A stretch of 64,000 nucleotides of DNA, taken from the NCBI GenBank assembly GCA_036362985.1, contig JAYGXS010000008.1, forward strand, positions 24,611,243-24,675,242, written 5' to 3'. This document shows, piece by piece, positions 1-12,700 of the stretch (position 1 is its first letter; each line of letters begins with the position of its first letter). Made by a program: the position numbers and the translations under genes. Source of the stretch: Ligula intestinalis (Eukaryota > Platyhelminthes > Cestoda > Diphyllobothriidea > Diphyllobothriidae). The notes under the pieces were generated by a model. It was given only the letters and a program-made list of their open reading frames with translations. It was not told where the DNA came from and ran no database searches.

Positions 1-1148
1 ACCCTATTTTCTCATTGATCTCTCTTTACGAGTTAAATTTTCTTTCCTCATCCCCGGAAGAGAAAGAAGAAAGAGGGGCAATTTCTGGGACTAGGAAGTA
101 TTTAATCTGAGGCTTCAAAAGCTTTCTTGCTTCCATCGTCACAGCGTGGTGACCGTTCTCCTGCTGGTGTCAGTAAGTGTGTCCAACCGCTAGCCTGATG
201 CCCGCATGTCAGTCGGTTGTACTGGTCAATTTTTAGTAGCTGTCTGAATTGCTTGCGTCCTCGCTAGCTTTTTCATGTGGTGCATTAAGTCCTTTGTGTG
301 CATCCTGCGTTTTTGCACCTTCTTCACTTGCGGCTATCGGCTGTCGGCCCTGCGTATATTCCTCCGCCCGATGTATTGCTCCGTTCTGGGCAATTTAATC
401 CTTCTGCGGAGCACTTGGTAGGCAGTCTGAAGGTCTATGCCTCTGTTTAGTGTGCTTAAATACAGCCTGTTCCCAGAAATCACCCCTTATTCTTCCTCGT
501 TCGGGAATGATGAAAGAATTTTTTGTCTGTACCTCGAAGTTTTGCGTATCTGAATTCAATTTTGTATTTCATTTTTGTTACTCACATTATGTAGTGAGAG
601 CTAGCAGCTGGCGAACACCCTTACAATTCATGGATGCATTAATTTCTGCTGCTTATACAATCTTCAAATTTTACCTGGAAAAATATGCTAATGATATTTG
701 AAGTAAGGATTGTGCGCTTAAGTAACTGTGTCATAACACTTATGACCTTTAACTAGTCGTAATAAGGAAGTGTTCATCTCCTTGTCAACAACCCATTACC
801 TCATTGAATTTTAGTTTATTTTAAAACGGATGTAGAGTGCAATCGTTTCACAGTTAGTAACAGGACATTGTATGATATGCTTGCCAGCTCCCCTCTCAAA
901 TCCTTGCCAATAAAATTTTTCCCCATTTTCGCTACCCATAGTGTTTTCATTTGACTGCGTTATTGATTAACCTTCATGGCCATTTCCTGCGACCTTGCTG
1001 TGTGTATCGATCTTTCTGTGCGATTTCAATGGTTGAAATCACTCCTTCGTTTTCTGTGATGCAGCAAACGGTCGCAGCCGAAGACCGGCTGCGAAATTTA
1101 TGTTTCCATTCAATTATGCAGTGTCTATGCAATCATTAATATACATAC
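1..1148. other. No gene recognised
   Basis: I see no convincing exon, RNA gene or named repeat here. Short open frames exist but lack family resemblance or splice logic. The last ~190 bases may be the degraded upstream part of the PLE fragment that follows. Confidence 0.4.
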
Positions 1149-1913
1149 GTGACGAATATATTGGATGCAGTCAGCCGCATACTCACCCCATTTGTAGTTG
1201 GAGTTACGCAGAAGCCAGAAGCAACCATCAGGTGCCCAGTTATGGGACCGAAAAAGCCATGGCAGGAAACGGTTGGAGTCATTTACCGGGTCTGGTGCAG
1301 TTGTGGACAATGCTACCACGTTGGAGAAACCAGGAGATTACTTCTGACACGAATGGCCGAGCATGCAGCGGCGGTGAGAAAAAAAGACGCCAACTCCCAG
1401 GTTGCAGCTCAGTCGACGGAACCCGGCCATATTTTCAACTTTGACAAGGCCAAAATCCTCGTAAGAGGTGACAACCGCGTGAGCTGCGAGCTGCTCGAGT
1501 CATGTTTATCAGGCCCCCAGTCCATCAACAAGCGCAACGATTTGGCGTTCCCATTCGGTATACTGAGAAGTTTCCCGAGCAAGAGAATCAGTCACGTGGG
1601 AAGGGCCGGGCGCAGCAACAACTCTGACGACAGCGGGCATAATTTTCACGCAATTATCAGGCCCGCATCCAACGCTGACAAGACAATTATGGCAATTAGT
1701 GAGTCGAACGCGAAGTGTCAAGCCAGCATCGCATCAATTAAGACCCAAGCAGTGGCTACAGAAGTGGACAATTATCACACACACATGCGGATGACCCCTA
1801 TGGGCTATAAATATCATGCATTTCCACTCCATCCATCAGCACATGACCATGACTATGCTATCATCACCTGTGATAAAGGATTCCCGAGGGAAACCGAAAT
1901 ATCAGGCAAATAA
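1149..1913 (+). mobile_element. Penelope-like element fragment, GIY-YIG endonuclease end
   Basis: A 254-codon open frame carries a GIY-YIG nuclease-like domain: GVIYRVWC near residue 43, then YHVGETRR, an R-x-x-EH stretch (RMAEH), and a distal ELLES that would hold the metal-binding Glu. This order is that of the C-terminal endonuclease of Penelope-like retroelements. The second motif reads YHVGETRR where intact copies have NYVGETGR, so it has drifted. No reverse transcriptase precedes it, so this is a 5'-truncated copy. The tail after residue ~130 resembles nothing I recognise. A relic rather than a host gene. Confidence 0.8.
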
Positions 1914-2189
1914 AAACTCTTGTTCCAGTGATCGCATCCTCTTCTTCTGCTATCTTTAAAGTCCAACTAAAGTTATCCTTCTTAATGGAATTCGCATTTC
2001 AGAAGTTCGATAAACCTTTAATGGAGAAAATGCCCTGTTTACTGTTTGGAAAACTTGAGATGCTATAAAGGTAACGCTTTACTTACTAAAACTAGTGTTA
2101 AGCGGTTTGGGCAAATTTTCTAAATTTCAATGAAACCAATTGTGAAAAAACTCGCGTTGTCGGCGGGAGTTGAACCCATCCATAGGAGC

Positions 2190-2345
2190 GGGAGTTGGGC
2201 AGGTAAAATCGAGCCAAGTGTGATTAAATGCATGGCGCAAGGCGTCTTAGCTCAAATCGGTAGAGCGTTGGCTGCGTAAAGGCCTTCCCTGCTGTGCGGG
2301 TTCGATGCCAGCAGGTGCCGCGAGATTTTTCACAATTTGGTCAAG
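2190..2345 (+). mobile_element. tRNA-headed SINE, family A
   Basis: It contains a tRNA-like stretch: box-A-like TAGCTCAAATCGGTAGAGCG, then box-B-like GGGTTCGATGCC. The tail is TTTTTCACAATTTGGTCAA. The leader (TAAAATCGAGCCAAGTGTGATTAAA) and tail recur at 7400-7615 (minus) and 11848-12045 (plus), so it is a dispersed repeat and not a working tRNA gene. Just upstream (2155-2185) is an inverted scrap of the same head. Confidence 0.65.
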
Positions 2346-2694
2346 TAAAAATAGTCCCCCAAGGTTGCTGCAGTATGCGTTTGTGTGTGTCTTGATGCAC
2401 GCTGGAGTGATTCGGGAGCATTTTCTGGCAAAAACACGGACTTAGCCAAGCGGTCAAGTCTGAAAACTAGTCTACATAGGCATGTTCTTTAGCTTGTGGT
2501 CAACCACAGGGAGATAAGGTCAGCCGGGGCTGACTAGCTGGCTACTTCAATGATTCAGACCACACTCAAATTCATGTTTCAACCCGCGAAGGATGGTAAA
2601 AGTGTTAGCAGCGCCTAACAGGCGGATAGCAGTACGCAGTTTTGGGTGTTTTACATGCACCGCTTTCTACATGGGTCAACTAACACTCAGGTGA

Positions 2695-2760
2695 TGAAAA
2701 CTGTGACCCTTTGATCAGAAGTCTTTCACTCTAACCATTGAGCCATGAGCTCATTGGCTT
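2695..2760 (-). mobile_element. tRNA-like SINE head fragment
   Basis: On the minus strand it reads ATGGCTCAATGGTTAGAGTG and then a loop region with CTTCTGATCAAAGGGTCAC. This matches the heads of the SINE B copies at 16510 and 28310. No full tRNA fold is seen. Confidence 0.5.
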
Positions 2761-2789
2761 GCCTGGAGTGGAGTTTATTTACATCAGCG

Positions 2790-2935
2790 AGTGTCAATAT
2801 GCCCCGGCCTTAACTGGTAGGAATGAGAGCCAGTAACTATATGGTTCGAGTATTTGCCTTCTGAACAGAGGGTCACGGTTTCCAGCATCGGGTGCTGCAC
2901 CACTCGGCGTTGTGTATGATTTGCTGACGAAGGCT
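2790..2935 (+). mobile_element. Degraded tRNA-headed SINE, family B
   Basis: The stretch around CTTCTGAACAGAGGGTCACG and the following GCATCGGGTGCTGCACC match the head-to-body junction of the SINE B copies at 16510-16580 and 28330-28390. It lies directly beside the inverted head at 2695-2760. Confidence 0.5.
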
Positions 2936-3038
2936 TAAGAGCTAGAAAGACTCTCCTTCTGGCAATGTTCAATATTTTTTAAAACCACGAAGAAAAAAAG
3001 TGGCGTTCATCATCATAATTGTGCTAAGTCAGTTAATA

Positions 3039-3950
3039 CAGCGCGTCCAAAAAATGTATACTCACTATAAATAATCGTAAAATTGGTTTTTATTATGATT
3101 TTATTATTTCGAAAATGTAAAAATATTTGCAAGTATCATTATATCGTTTTTTTAATGCATTCTGAATATACTTTAAATAACTTAAAAATAGCCAGTGATT
3201 AAACTGTTTGTGAATAGAAAGAAGATTTTCAGAAAACTATTTGTGTTTATTTTTCAGCTTTTATCCCCGAACACAATAACGACAGCCAGGCTTAACTTCG
3301 ATGAAATTAACTAAATCCTTAAATTCTAGTGGAAGTATGAAAATACAGACACAGTGCACCTCTAACCCGAGTTACTACCACTCGAATTAGAGGAAAATTT
3401 GAAGCTGACCATCTCGTATCTTTATGGGGAGAAACAATTTGGTGCGGTTTATCACCAAGAAGGTTAATTGGACCACTTAAATTGAACTTGCTGCAACAGC
3501 ATTAGGGAAGACTGTGAAGATGACAATTTTTTTAAGCAAGATAGAGCACTCCCCCCATTAACATCGTGATGTTAGGTGCTTCGTTAATGTGATCTTACCA
3601 CAAAGGGTTTTTCTCTGAATATGCTCCCAGTTCGCCAGATCTCACACCGCTAGACTGTTTCTTATGGGGATGCCTAAAAGACAATGTCTACGCTATGAAA
3701 CCTGCAACATCACTGAATTGTGAGAAACCACTGAACATGAACGCGCCCAAATACCAAGGGAATTGTTTCATGATGTTTGTGGTGTTTTCGCTACCAACAA
3801 AAAAAATTAAATGAACGTCGGCTTGAAAAATTGCAAATGAAAATAATAAAATGATACTTGAAAATATTCGTACATTTTTGGAATAATTCAATTATAATAA
3901 ACACCAAGTTTACAATTTTTTAAATATGCAAACATTTCTGGGACATCTTG
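3039..3950 (+). mobile_element. Dead mariner/Tc1-like DNA transposon
   Basis: The element is 912 bp, flanked by TA on both sides (3037-3038 and 3951-3952). The 23 bp imperfect terminal inverted repeats share GTCC and AAATGT at the same offsets. Near 3630 the plus strand reads EYAPSSPDLTPLDCFLWG, followed by KDNVYAMKPAT. This is the signature around the last catalytic acid of mariner/IS630-type transposases. Upstream, frames with QDRA and PP-H resemble the preceding motif but are broken by stops and shifts. No full-length transposase survives. Confidence 0.75.
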
Positions 3951-6900
3951 TATATCGGGCTATTCGAAAATCGCAACACACCGCATAAAAAAGGACCAAA
4001 TTAGTAATAAAGGACGTTAAATTATTACACAAATGCAGAAAATATCAAAAGTACTACAATTGTATTTAAAAATATCTGTTTTTTAGAAGATTTGAAATTT
4101 GATAGAGGCCAAAATTTGTAAATTAGTGAAATGTGAGCTTAATTTTTTCTAAGAACCCGTACGTGCGCTTAGCGAAATACATAGAGCAGCCTGCCTACAT
4201 CAACCTTTAAGCATTGTTGTAAAATGCAGATTGCAATAAAGTACCCTTCGGCCATTAGCATTGTAAGCAAAGAACCTTCAGGTTAAACAAATCTTACAAA
4301 GCAGTTTCACAAGAATAACTTTTGCTTTTTCGTTTTAACTTGCTTCAAATGCAGTTGACTAGGGCAAAGAGGACTTTGCGGATCGAGATCACACAGCAAT
4401 CTGGCAAAAGAAGCTTATGTATTCCCACTCATTTATCCCTACTTCCAGCAGGTTTTCCCATAAAACGGTGTTTATGGGGAATTTATGGGTGGGATATAAG
4501 GATACCCAGTGAAATTTACTTTATAACTTGCTATGTGTATTTTTATTTGTTTGTATTCGAAAGTATTGTTGATTTATGTCTGTAGATTTTTCTAATATTA
4601 ATTATCTCTTAACATATTGCGGAGAAACCTTATAATCAAATTGCAGCTTTCTTGAAATACCCGAAAAATAGAAATGTTGGCTAGGAGGTCATCTACTTCA
4701 ACTTACCTGGGGTCCAACTTACCGTTCTGGAGTAAGATTAGTAAAGCCTGCGGCGTGAAGTTCCGCAAACACCTTGAATTACACGCTGAACAACTTACTC
4801 CCAGCGGCCGCGGGAAAAATCTTTGACTACACGTTTTCACCGTACACTTAATTCTAAAAATTTAATTCTTTGCAAAACTCTATAACCACCGTTTTGCAGG
4901 ACAAAATGTTGAGACTAGGGGTTTTTGAGTGGGATTACATAAGCTACTATTGCCTGCAATCAAAATATCCCTACGTTTGCATACTGACAGTGGCTAAGAA
5001 AACTGAGCATATTTTTAAGATCCAATCGCAGAGTGCCATTTTTCGCTATGGTGGGGAACCATTTACACAATAAAATAACTTGTACTTTTTTAAGACGGTG
5101 AAGAACGGTTTCGATCCAGGGTCTCTGTAGAAGAGCTGTGAAGTGAATTCAAGTTTCGGTGTCATGTGTTTGTCAAAACCTTAAATATAATGCATCAGAT
5201 ACCAAAGTAGACTGTTGATCAGCGTTCTTTATATTGAGAGTATTGTTGTAGTTTTAGCTTCAGCCGAATGATTAACAGGCAAAGTAAAATACCATAATGA
5301 ATCTACTCTTTATCGATGGTTGCCCGATAAGTATAGCTTGTTTGTATCACCATGGGATTACAAAGCCCGAAAAACCGGTGTAACGCAAACGCCAGTAGTA
5401 ACGAAAATACTGAATTGTTCAGTAGCGATCCCATCTTAAATAAACATTAAGTCGACTCTGAGCGAATTGTTACAATTACTGACCAACAACTGAAATGGAG
5501 TTGTTTACATAGTAAAGATATAGAAAAGTCGCTGCAACGGAAACAAAGTTTTAAGCAAGAATCTTTTCATTAATTGGATCGATGTCATTTACAACATCGA
5601 CAAGTACAAGAAATAAATGTTTTGTGCATGTTTTCTATAAAATACATTTGAATTTATAAAGGCAGTCAAAATAAATGATAAAAAATCATATTAATTAAGT
5701 AGCCAGTTTTTACAATCGAAACCTTTTTCTAGTGGTGAGAACGAAGCTCGTTAAAAAGCACGCATCCTATCATGACTGAACTGACTTCAGAATAGACTAC
5801 ACGGTAATCAATATCACAAGCTGAGTCAAAGCCGATTAGCGAAAGAGTATCAATCTTTCGCATATATCGGCATATTGCGTAATTTTTGGCGACTAGTGTG
5901 GTTAAAAGTGAATGCACTGAACTCCTTTCTCATCCCGGATGCGTTTATATAACCAAGTCAAGAATGCTAGAACTAGGAAAGGGCGCAATCAACTGGCACC
6001 TAGTTGTGCTCAAATGCCGTCGCGGGTGCCATTGGGAAGGTGTAACGTAAAGGCCACATTAAGAAGCAACCCCTACAGTTTTTTACCTCTCAGCCACCCC
6101 ACGAAAACATGCGCTGGGCTGCCCGCGCGGTTCGCAACTTTCCAACCCTGGCCTGTAGCTGCGGTTATGGCTTCCTGTGTGTGGGACTTATTCCACTAAG
6201 TAAAGTAGGCAGTACCATTGACCGCACTTTCTTTCTTTCTATTTCCTAGCCTTAACTACCTTTCGAGGCGGTTAGTGGATCGATGTGGGGATATGGTATC
6301 CGCTAGTATCTGTGTGTGTGTTCGACCATCGATTTGGATGAAGTCCACGAAGTGCACTAGCAGGTTGGTACAGAAGGTGACAGTCTCAGGGGGTAGTGAT
6401 AGCGGACGTATATAGCGCCAACCACACTCTTCACCTTTGCCCGGGGTCAAGAAAACCAAAAAGGACCCGGTGTTGGCCCTTTACTCCAATGCAAGCCAGA
6501 AACGTCGAGTAACATAGTAGACTTTGCGCGAGTGCTTACGCAATATCTACCTCAAGTCACCTTTAGTAGGTATCAAGATAGGCTCAATGAGGCCGAGGCG
6601 GATAGGGCCACTTCTACCAAAACTAGATAGGAATGTAGCTGCGCGTTAGTAATACTGGTACTTACACTTATGCTACCATTTGTCCGAGCTGACTCTGGTT
6701 AAAGCTAACGCCGGGGTTCATACCCTCTTGATCTCAAAAAGAATGTGAATGTGGGTTCGAACAATTTGGAGTAAGTTCATGTTTTGGGCCCTAAGCACAG
6801 CAGACCTGGTATTGCTTTCCATCCTCCAAACTCTATCCACTAGACTGCGCTCGTTTCTACTAGGTTGGAACTACGATACTGCTGCTAGAAGTACGTGTCT

Positions 6901-7330
6901 TGGTTAAAGTGCTACTTCTTGTAGTCGTGCTTACTTAGGCCAGTAAATCGTATGCTTTAATACGGGCCGTCTCGGCATCCAGTATGCACTACCAATCTGT
7001 ATGAATTAAAGTGATTTGCTCATGAGTTAAAGAAAGTGTTCTTAAATAATAGCACAAGTCCTACCATGCATTTATATCCTAACGTTTTCCGCCTGTTGAT
7101 TACCCTAAGGCCCGCCACAGTATCTAGCTTAAGCTTGGACATTAAAGAGCAATGGACCACCCGAAGCTCGAACTCGCCACGATTTTTCATCAGGAATTTG
7201 TCACAGTAATTCATTGAGCCACAAGTTAGTCATCTTGCTGGTTTCAGATCCGAACATATTGACACTCGTTAATAAACCCGCACCGATATCTAATGGATCT
7301 CACTTATCTCGACTGGTCCACATCTCAGAG
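3951..7330. other. AT-rich non-coding stretch
   Basis: No exon with good splice borders and no recognised repeat was found. Open frames at 4322, 4870 and 5939 are short and show no domain. Part of 6220-6900 has higher GC and may be an old unrecognised repeat. Confidence 0.35.
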
Positions 7331-7392
7331 TTGGGTATGACTAGCTGACGAAGACAATTGAACCAGAAATGCCCATTCCAGTCTTCCTTATC
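7331..7392 (+). mobile_element. SINE B body with decayed hammerhead motif
   Basis: It begins GTTGGGTATGACTAG, followed by an intact CTGACGA core and GAAA at 7366-7369. Stem I is GACTAG against CCAGTC, with one mismatch. Stem II is eroded. It is one of at least eight window copies of the hammerhead-bearing SINE body. Confidence 0.6.
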
Positions 7393-7399
7393 TTTAAGT

Positions 7400-7615
7400 T
7401 GATTTTGGAAGATTTGGTTAATTTAGTTGACCCGATTGTAAAAAAAACTCTCGGCATTCGGCGGGATTCAAATCCGCATAGGAGGGAGGCCTTTTACGCA
7501 AGCCAACGCTCTACTCACTTGAGCTACGAATGTCGCGCTTCACACCGTGAGTTTAATCACACTCGGATCGATATTACCCGCCCAACTTTGCCGCTCATAT
7601 GGAATTCACCAATAC
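7400..7615 (-). mobile_element. tRNA-headed SINE, family A
   Basis: The minus strand carries the family A order: a leader with TGTGATTAAAC, box A (TAGCTCAAGTGAGTAGAGCG), a Lys/Gly-like anticodon arm region, box B (GGATTTGAATCC) and a tail ending in the complement of TTTAGTTGACCC. A partial second minus copy of the tail lies at 7700-7760. Confidence 0.65.
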
Positions 7616-7760
7616 GGGACAGCAAATTGACTGCCCAAGCAGGATTTCCTAAGCAATCATCTAGAATCCACCAGAGGGACTACTAGGCTGACTTAATTAT
7701 TAAGTTGATTTAGTCAGATCTGGTTAATTTATTTGACCCAATTGTGAAAAAAATTGCGGC

Positions 7761-9699
7761 ATTCTCTTACTATTACCGACATTTTCTATCTGCCTAAGTG
7801 ACCGTCCACATTCAATTCGCCGTTTCCTGTTCACTGCTGCTTGTTTTGGATTTGAAAAATGCAAATAAGATCCAGCAAGCTACAGCTTAAATAGGAACAC
7901 GCAAACCGAAATAAGCATAAATCATGACTACAGTAGTCGCCACAAACCATGCAATTTTCATAACTTTGTATAGGTTTGATCATTATTTGAATACCGATAT
8001 AAATGCATTAAAAAGATTTATAAATAATAATGAACTGCATCAGGCATAATAGGTACTTAAATAAATTATAGGAATTACTAAGTGTTTGTGAATAAAAATG
8101 AAATTTTCTTGATAATCCCGTGATTTTGGAACGTAAAAAAGTGCCATAAATTAGAACAATAAAATTGAAAACTTGAAGCAACCACCTTTTATATATAGAA
8201 AAACATTTCTTCAGTCAAGACATTCTGTTAACTTTAACCTTACTGGATAAGTATTTATTGAATGTCATCCACAAAAGTGTGTCATCATTTTCCTTAGTTT
8301 TACTGTCTTCTTTGATAAATTTATAAATTCTGCATTTGTTCGACGTTTACGCCAAAACCTTTCAAATAAGGTAGATATAGAGAACATTTACCGGGATAAA
8401 GTGTTTTCCGATATCAGTTTTTATAAATATGGCAACGTTTTTGATGTACAGTAATGCCTCCAAACAGCAAAACACATTGTTGAGGGTAAATCTCGTCCGC
8501 ACTGGAGTTGTGAAACTACTATTCCTAAGATTAATAAAAAACTTTCCATAAAAGGTTACCTACTAGAAATTGTTTTGATTAGATATTCGGCTGACGAACT
8601 TCTGTGTATATTAAGATGTAAGAACTTTATTTTTGCTTAATAATGGATTAACTACCGCATAAGTAGAATAATTTCACATTCAGTTATAAACTGGCGAATT
8701 GAAAAATATTAGCCATATTCGTTGACATTTTTGAACTATTTATTATTCTTTTGTCTGTTCCGCTTCTAAATAAAGTAAAAGGGGAATGTAAAGTATACAA
8801 AAACTATATTTCTTTACGACTTATATTCAATAAGGCTTTATTTTTCTTAATTTCGCAAGAATATGTTAGACATTTGGGTTTTATTGAAGGACATGCGGAG
8901 TTCATAGCTGCATTCAAACAAACACTCGTCTGTCACTGCATTTCGTACAAAAAAATTTCACAAGATAGCTAAAAATAATTTCTTAAATACATATGTTCAA
9001 TGTTACTGCAAACAAATTTGGTTCCTTTAACTTGGCTTCACTTCAATCTGAACAATTTTAGATAAACATTTCCAGTTCTGGGAGGGATATCTTCTATACC
9101 TATTTTACTTATTTTGGATTTCCTTCTTAGCATTATCAACATTAACCCGCAGTTTTGTTCTCTCTTTTGTAAAAGCATAGGAAATTCCTTCCATATAACT
9201 ACTCCCAATTTTCCCAAAACTAATGATTATTTCTCTTAATAAACCTTACTAAAATGACGATCTTACTAAGTTCAAGGCTTTCGCAGAATTCAATAAACTG
9301 AATGAATAAATATAGTGTTACTCAATATACCCTTAAGTGCCAGGTCAAATTTCATGATGAACGTTGCAAGGTCCTTGGCGACTACTATATCTCTAAGGAC
9401 GCCGTCAGTTTGTGCACGTTTTTGATGATGCTCTTACTTTCTAATAGTTTCAGACGTCTTTTTGAACTATTTCTCCGTTGATTTAGTACTTTTACTTTCC
9501 ATCCTTTCATATTTGTAAACTGCCTTAAACCTTGGAGTAAAAATGAGATGTATGAACGTAAGGTTTACAAAGCGCCCATACTGTATTTGAAACACTATTG
9601 GTTGCTCCGATGATGTGACCTTTATTTGTAACCAACACAATCAGTCGTGCCAACTTTGATGACTAGCAATAGTGCTTTCCCTCGGCAAACGCAGACATC
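7761..9699. other. Upstream region of the secreted-protein gene
   Basis: AT-rich with no recognised exon or repeat. It contains whatever promoter drives the gene that starts at 9700, but I cannot point to a defined element. Confidence 0.35.
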
Positions 9700-9772
9700 A
9701 TGATAAATTTTTGCGGACTGACGCTGATTCTCTCACCTCTCCTCATCACACTTTTTGTTGGAGCTAAAACAG
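9700..9772 (+). CDS. Secreted-protein gene, exon 1 (signal peptide)
   Basis: ATG at 9700 opens MINFCGLTLILSPLLITLFV, a textbook hydrophobic signal sequence, then GAKT. It ends phase 1 at a GTTTAC donor, matching the phase-1 acceptor at 10007. Confidence 0.65.
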
Positions 9773-12700
9773 GTTTACTCTTTGTCCTCATTCTGACATC
9801 AGTTTATTTAGGCAGTGTTTACATTCATACTTTGACCTCTACTTATATACTAGGTTTAAGACATTAAATGTTGAGCAAAAACCGTAGTAGTTTTCCCATC
9901 TTACATCGTGAATTTTATTTCTATATCTCTGTTTCCCTCTTCGGAAAAGAAGCTATGCTTGACAAGTGTTATTGTTTCTAACTGTATTTCTGTTTTTTTA
10001 TTAAAGTTGCTACGGAAAATGTGTGCAATTACGTACCACCGAAAATTTCTCGAATGTTCAGCCCACTCAACTTGACGGTCCTAACACTTAATCGACCCGT
10101 GGTAAGTACCGTTTTGGTAGATTATTATATTGTATATTGGTAATTGCTACTTTTAGAACATCAAGATGGAAAATTTTACGACTAAAACACAGCAACTAGT
10201 GGAGAAACTAATGGCGTTTTTAATATTCACTGTTCATTTGATCTCTTACTAACTTATATATTTCACATAATATTTCACATTAAATTGAACTTTATACGTC
10301 CGTTTTTGGTTTTTGAAAAATGAAATTGGTCATTACAAAAACTAAGAGGTTACAATTACGTAAACGACTTAAGCAGTTCATTTTAATTTTGTCAGAATAT
10401 GTGTATAGACACCAAATTTTTTTACATTTCAGATAAACTAGAAGGTAAACGGTTAAGATTTAGTTTAGAAAAAGGCGTATGTTTAAGTCAACCATTTACA
10501 GATGCTCTCAAATTTCAATTGTATGGGTCAGGGGTAAGATGAAATATTCTGTTTCAAACCATGATATTCCACGCTCACATGATCTTCCCTTTTTTCCTTC
10601 CATAACTTTAAATGATACATAAATATAAATAAATTGTTTTGAAGCACATAGCTAACTTTGAAGAGAAGGCAGCTTTATAGAATTATTTTTGAAACTTTTT
10701 CCCCCCTCGTCGGCAAACATGAATAAATGTGCAAACCAATGAACATTTCCAACGTGTTTTAAAAAATTAATATTTGTTTGGTGTGTGCGCTAATTAGTGG
10801 CCACTCTTTGCCTCATTCCTTATTGACTTTAATAATTTCGAAAGTGTAGTTAAACTCGAAGAGACGAAATATACATATCATCTAAATATTAAACGTTTAT
10901 CAATTGAAAATTAAGTGTGTGAAATTTGCAGATGTAATGCGTCAGCTGTGTAATTTTATTGCCACAAGTCATTTTAAGTAAAACGCTGCTCGTGTTTTCA
11001 GCACATTACCAGTTACCTCTGCTTAAGACATTCCCATAATTTCTACGCTACACTTACAAGGCATGTCTTTTTGCATCCTTTCAAGAAAATCGAAATACCG
11101 GAGAAAAGCCGCGTCTATGAACTGGAATCCGATATCTGTCTCACTAGTGATGGTGGGTTCGCCTGCCCTGTGGTTTGCGGTAAGCTAATTCTTTTAAGAC
11201 TCGTCTGGTAAGCAATTGTAGCTTTTCCGGTATCCATATACAGCTTTCAGACAAAGAAGACATTGACTAGGGGGGATTGGTAGCCTTGCTTAATTCAGTT
11301 GATCCAATTGTGAAAAATCGTGGCCTCGGTGGGATTCGAACCCACACAGCAGGGAAGGCTTTGGCTGTTCTGCAGTGGTATCAGTATCAGTTTATTGAAA
11401 GAAAGATTGGCGAATGCCTTTGAACTCCCTGCTGGTAACAGGATGATAGGAAATAAGTTGATAGAAAGCAAAATTTCAAATGTACGACAGATACATATTC
11501 TGGGAAATCAATCGTAACAAAATATGTCATAAAACTATATGACTACTTGCAAATTGTGAGTAGTATATTTTGATGCAGTGTATTTGATGAGCTATGTGAA
11601 TCATTGTAAAGTGATTTGTTGTAATCTGATGGAGTTTTTACCTTCATTGTGTTTGCGATTGATACATGTCCAGTCTACTCTTAAATGCATTGACACAAGT
11701 GGAGAGGACTACCTCTTCTGGAAGAGCGTTCCACGCTGAAACTACTCTGTTGGTAAAGAAAATTTTCTTCCGTCGATCCTTGCTTTAGCCCGGGCGTAGT
11801 TTAAGGGAATGTCCGTGCAAAGTTGGCGTGTTAGCCTGGGCAAAGAAATCAACAGGATTCCATAAAAGCAGTAAGTTGGGCTGGTTAAATTGATCCAAAT
11901 GTGATTAAATTCACGGCACACGGTGAGCCTCGTAGCTCAATGGTAGAGCGTTGGCTGCGCAAAAGCCTTCCCTGCTGTGTGGTTTCGACTCCCACCAAGG
12001 TTCACAATTGGGTCAGCTGAATTAAGCAAATCTGCCAACCTTTTAAAAATTAAGTGAGTCTAGTAGTCATTCTGGTAGATTCTAGATTATTGCTTAGAAA
12101 ATTCTGTCTGGGCAGTCAACTTGATGTCCTGTATGAGTGGATTCCATAGAATAGTAAGTAAGGCGGGTAAAATCCATCTAAATATAAACATTGCATAGTC
12201 TTCTAAAATAATATTTCGTCAAGTCCTTGGAGATACGGATTGCAACGGTCACTTTTAAACGCCATGCATTGTATGTACATTTCGGTCATGTTTTAGAAAT
12301 CCTTGTGGGAATCAGTCATTACAAAATACATTTATTAACCACCTTGCCTATACAACTCTCATTCTCAGTAATACCAACGTCGTATTTTGAAAACAATTGA
12401 TCAATTTGTGTGTGGCCTCAGTAGAATTGCTAAACTGGTATTTTTTTCACCCTTTCAGAAGGTGATTTTTGCTGGCTTACTCTGCAAATTCCAGAAGACA
12501 TGGATATTAACTTTATAAAAGTTTACTCAGGAACTGAACCAAATTTACATGTTGGGGGAGTATTCAGTGAAAAGACCGCCTTTGACGTAGAAGGTTAGTT
12601 GTTTTTTATCATCACGTATAGTCCACTCTGTTTAGTATTTGTACGCTGCTTCGGGCAGAGTGAATACAAGGCGTGTTAAATAAGTAGATCGTAAATAACT

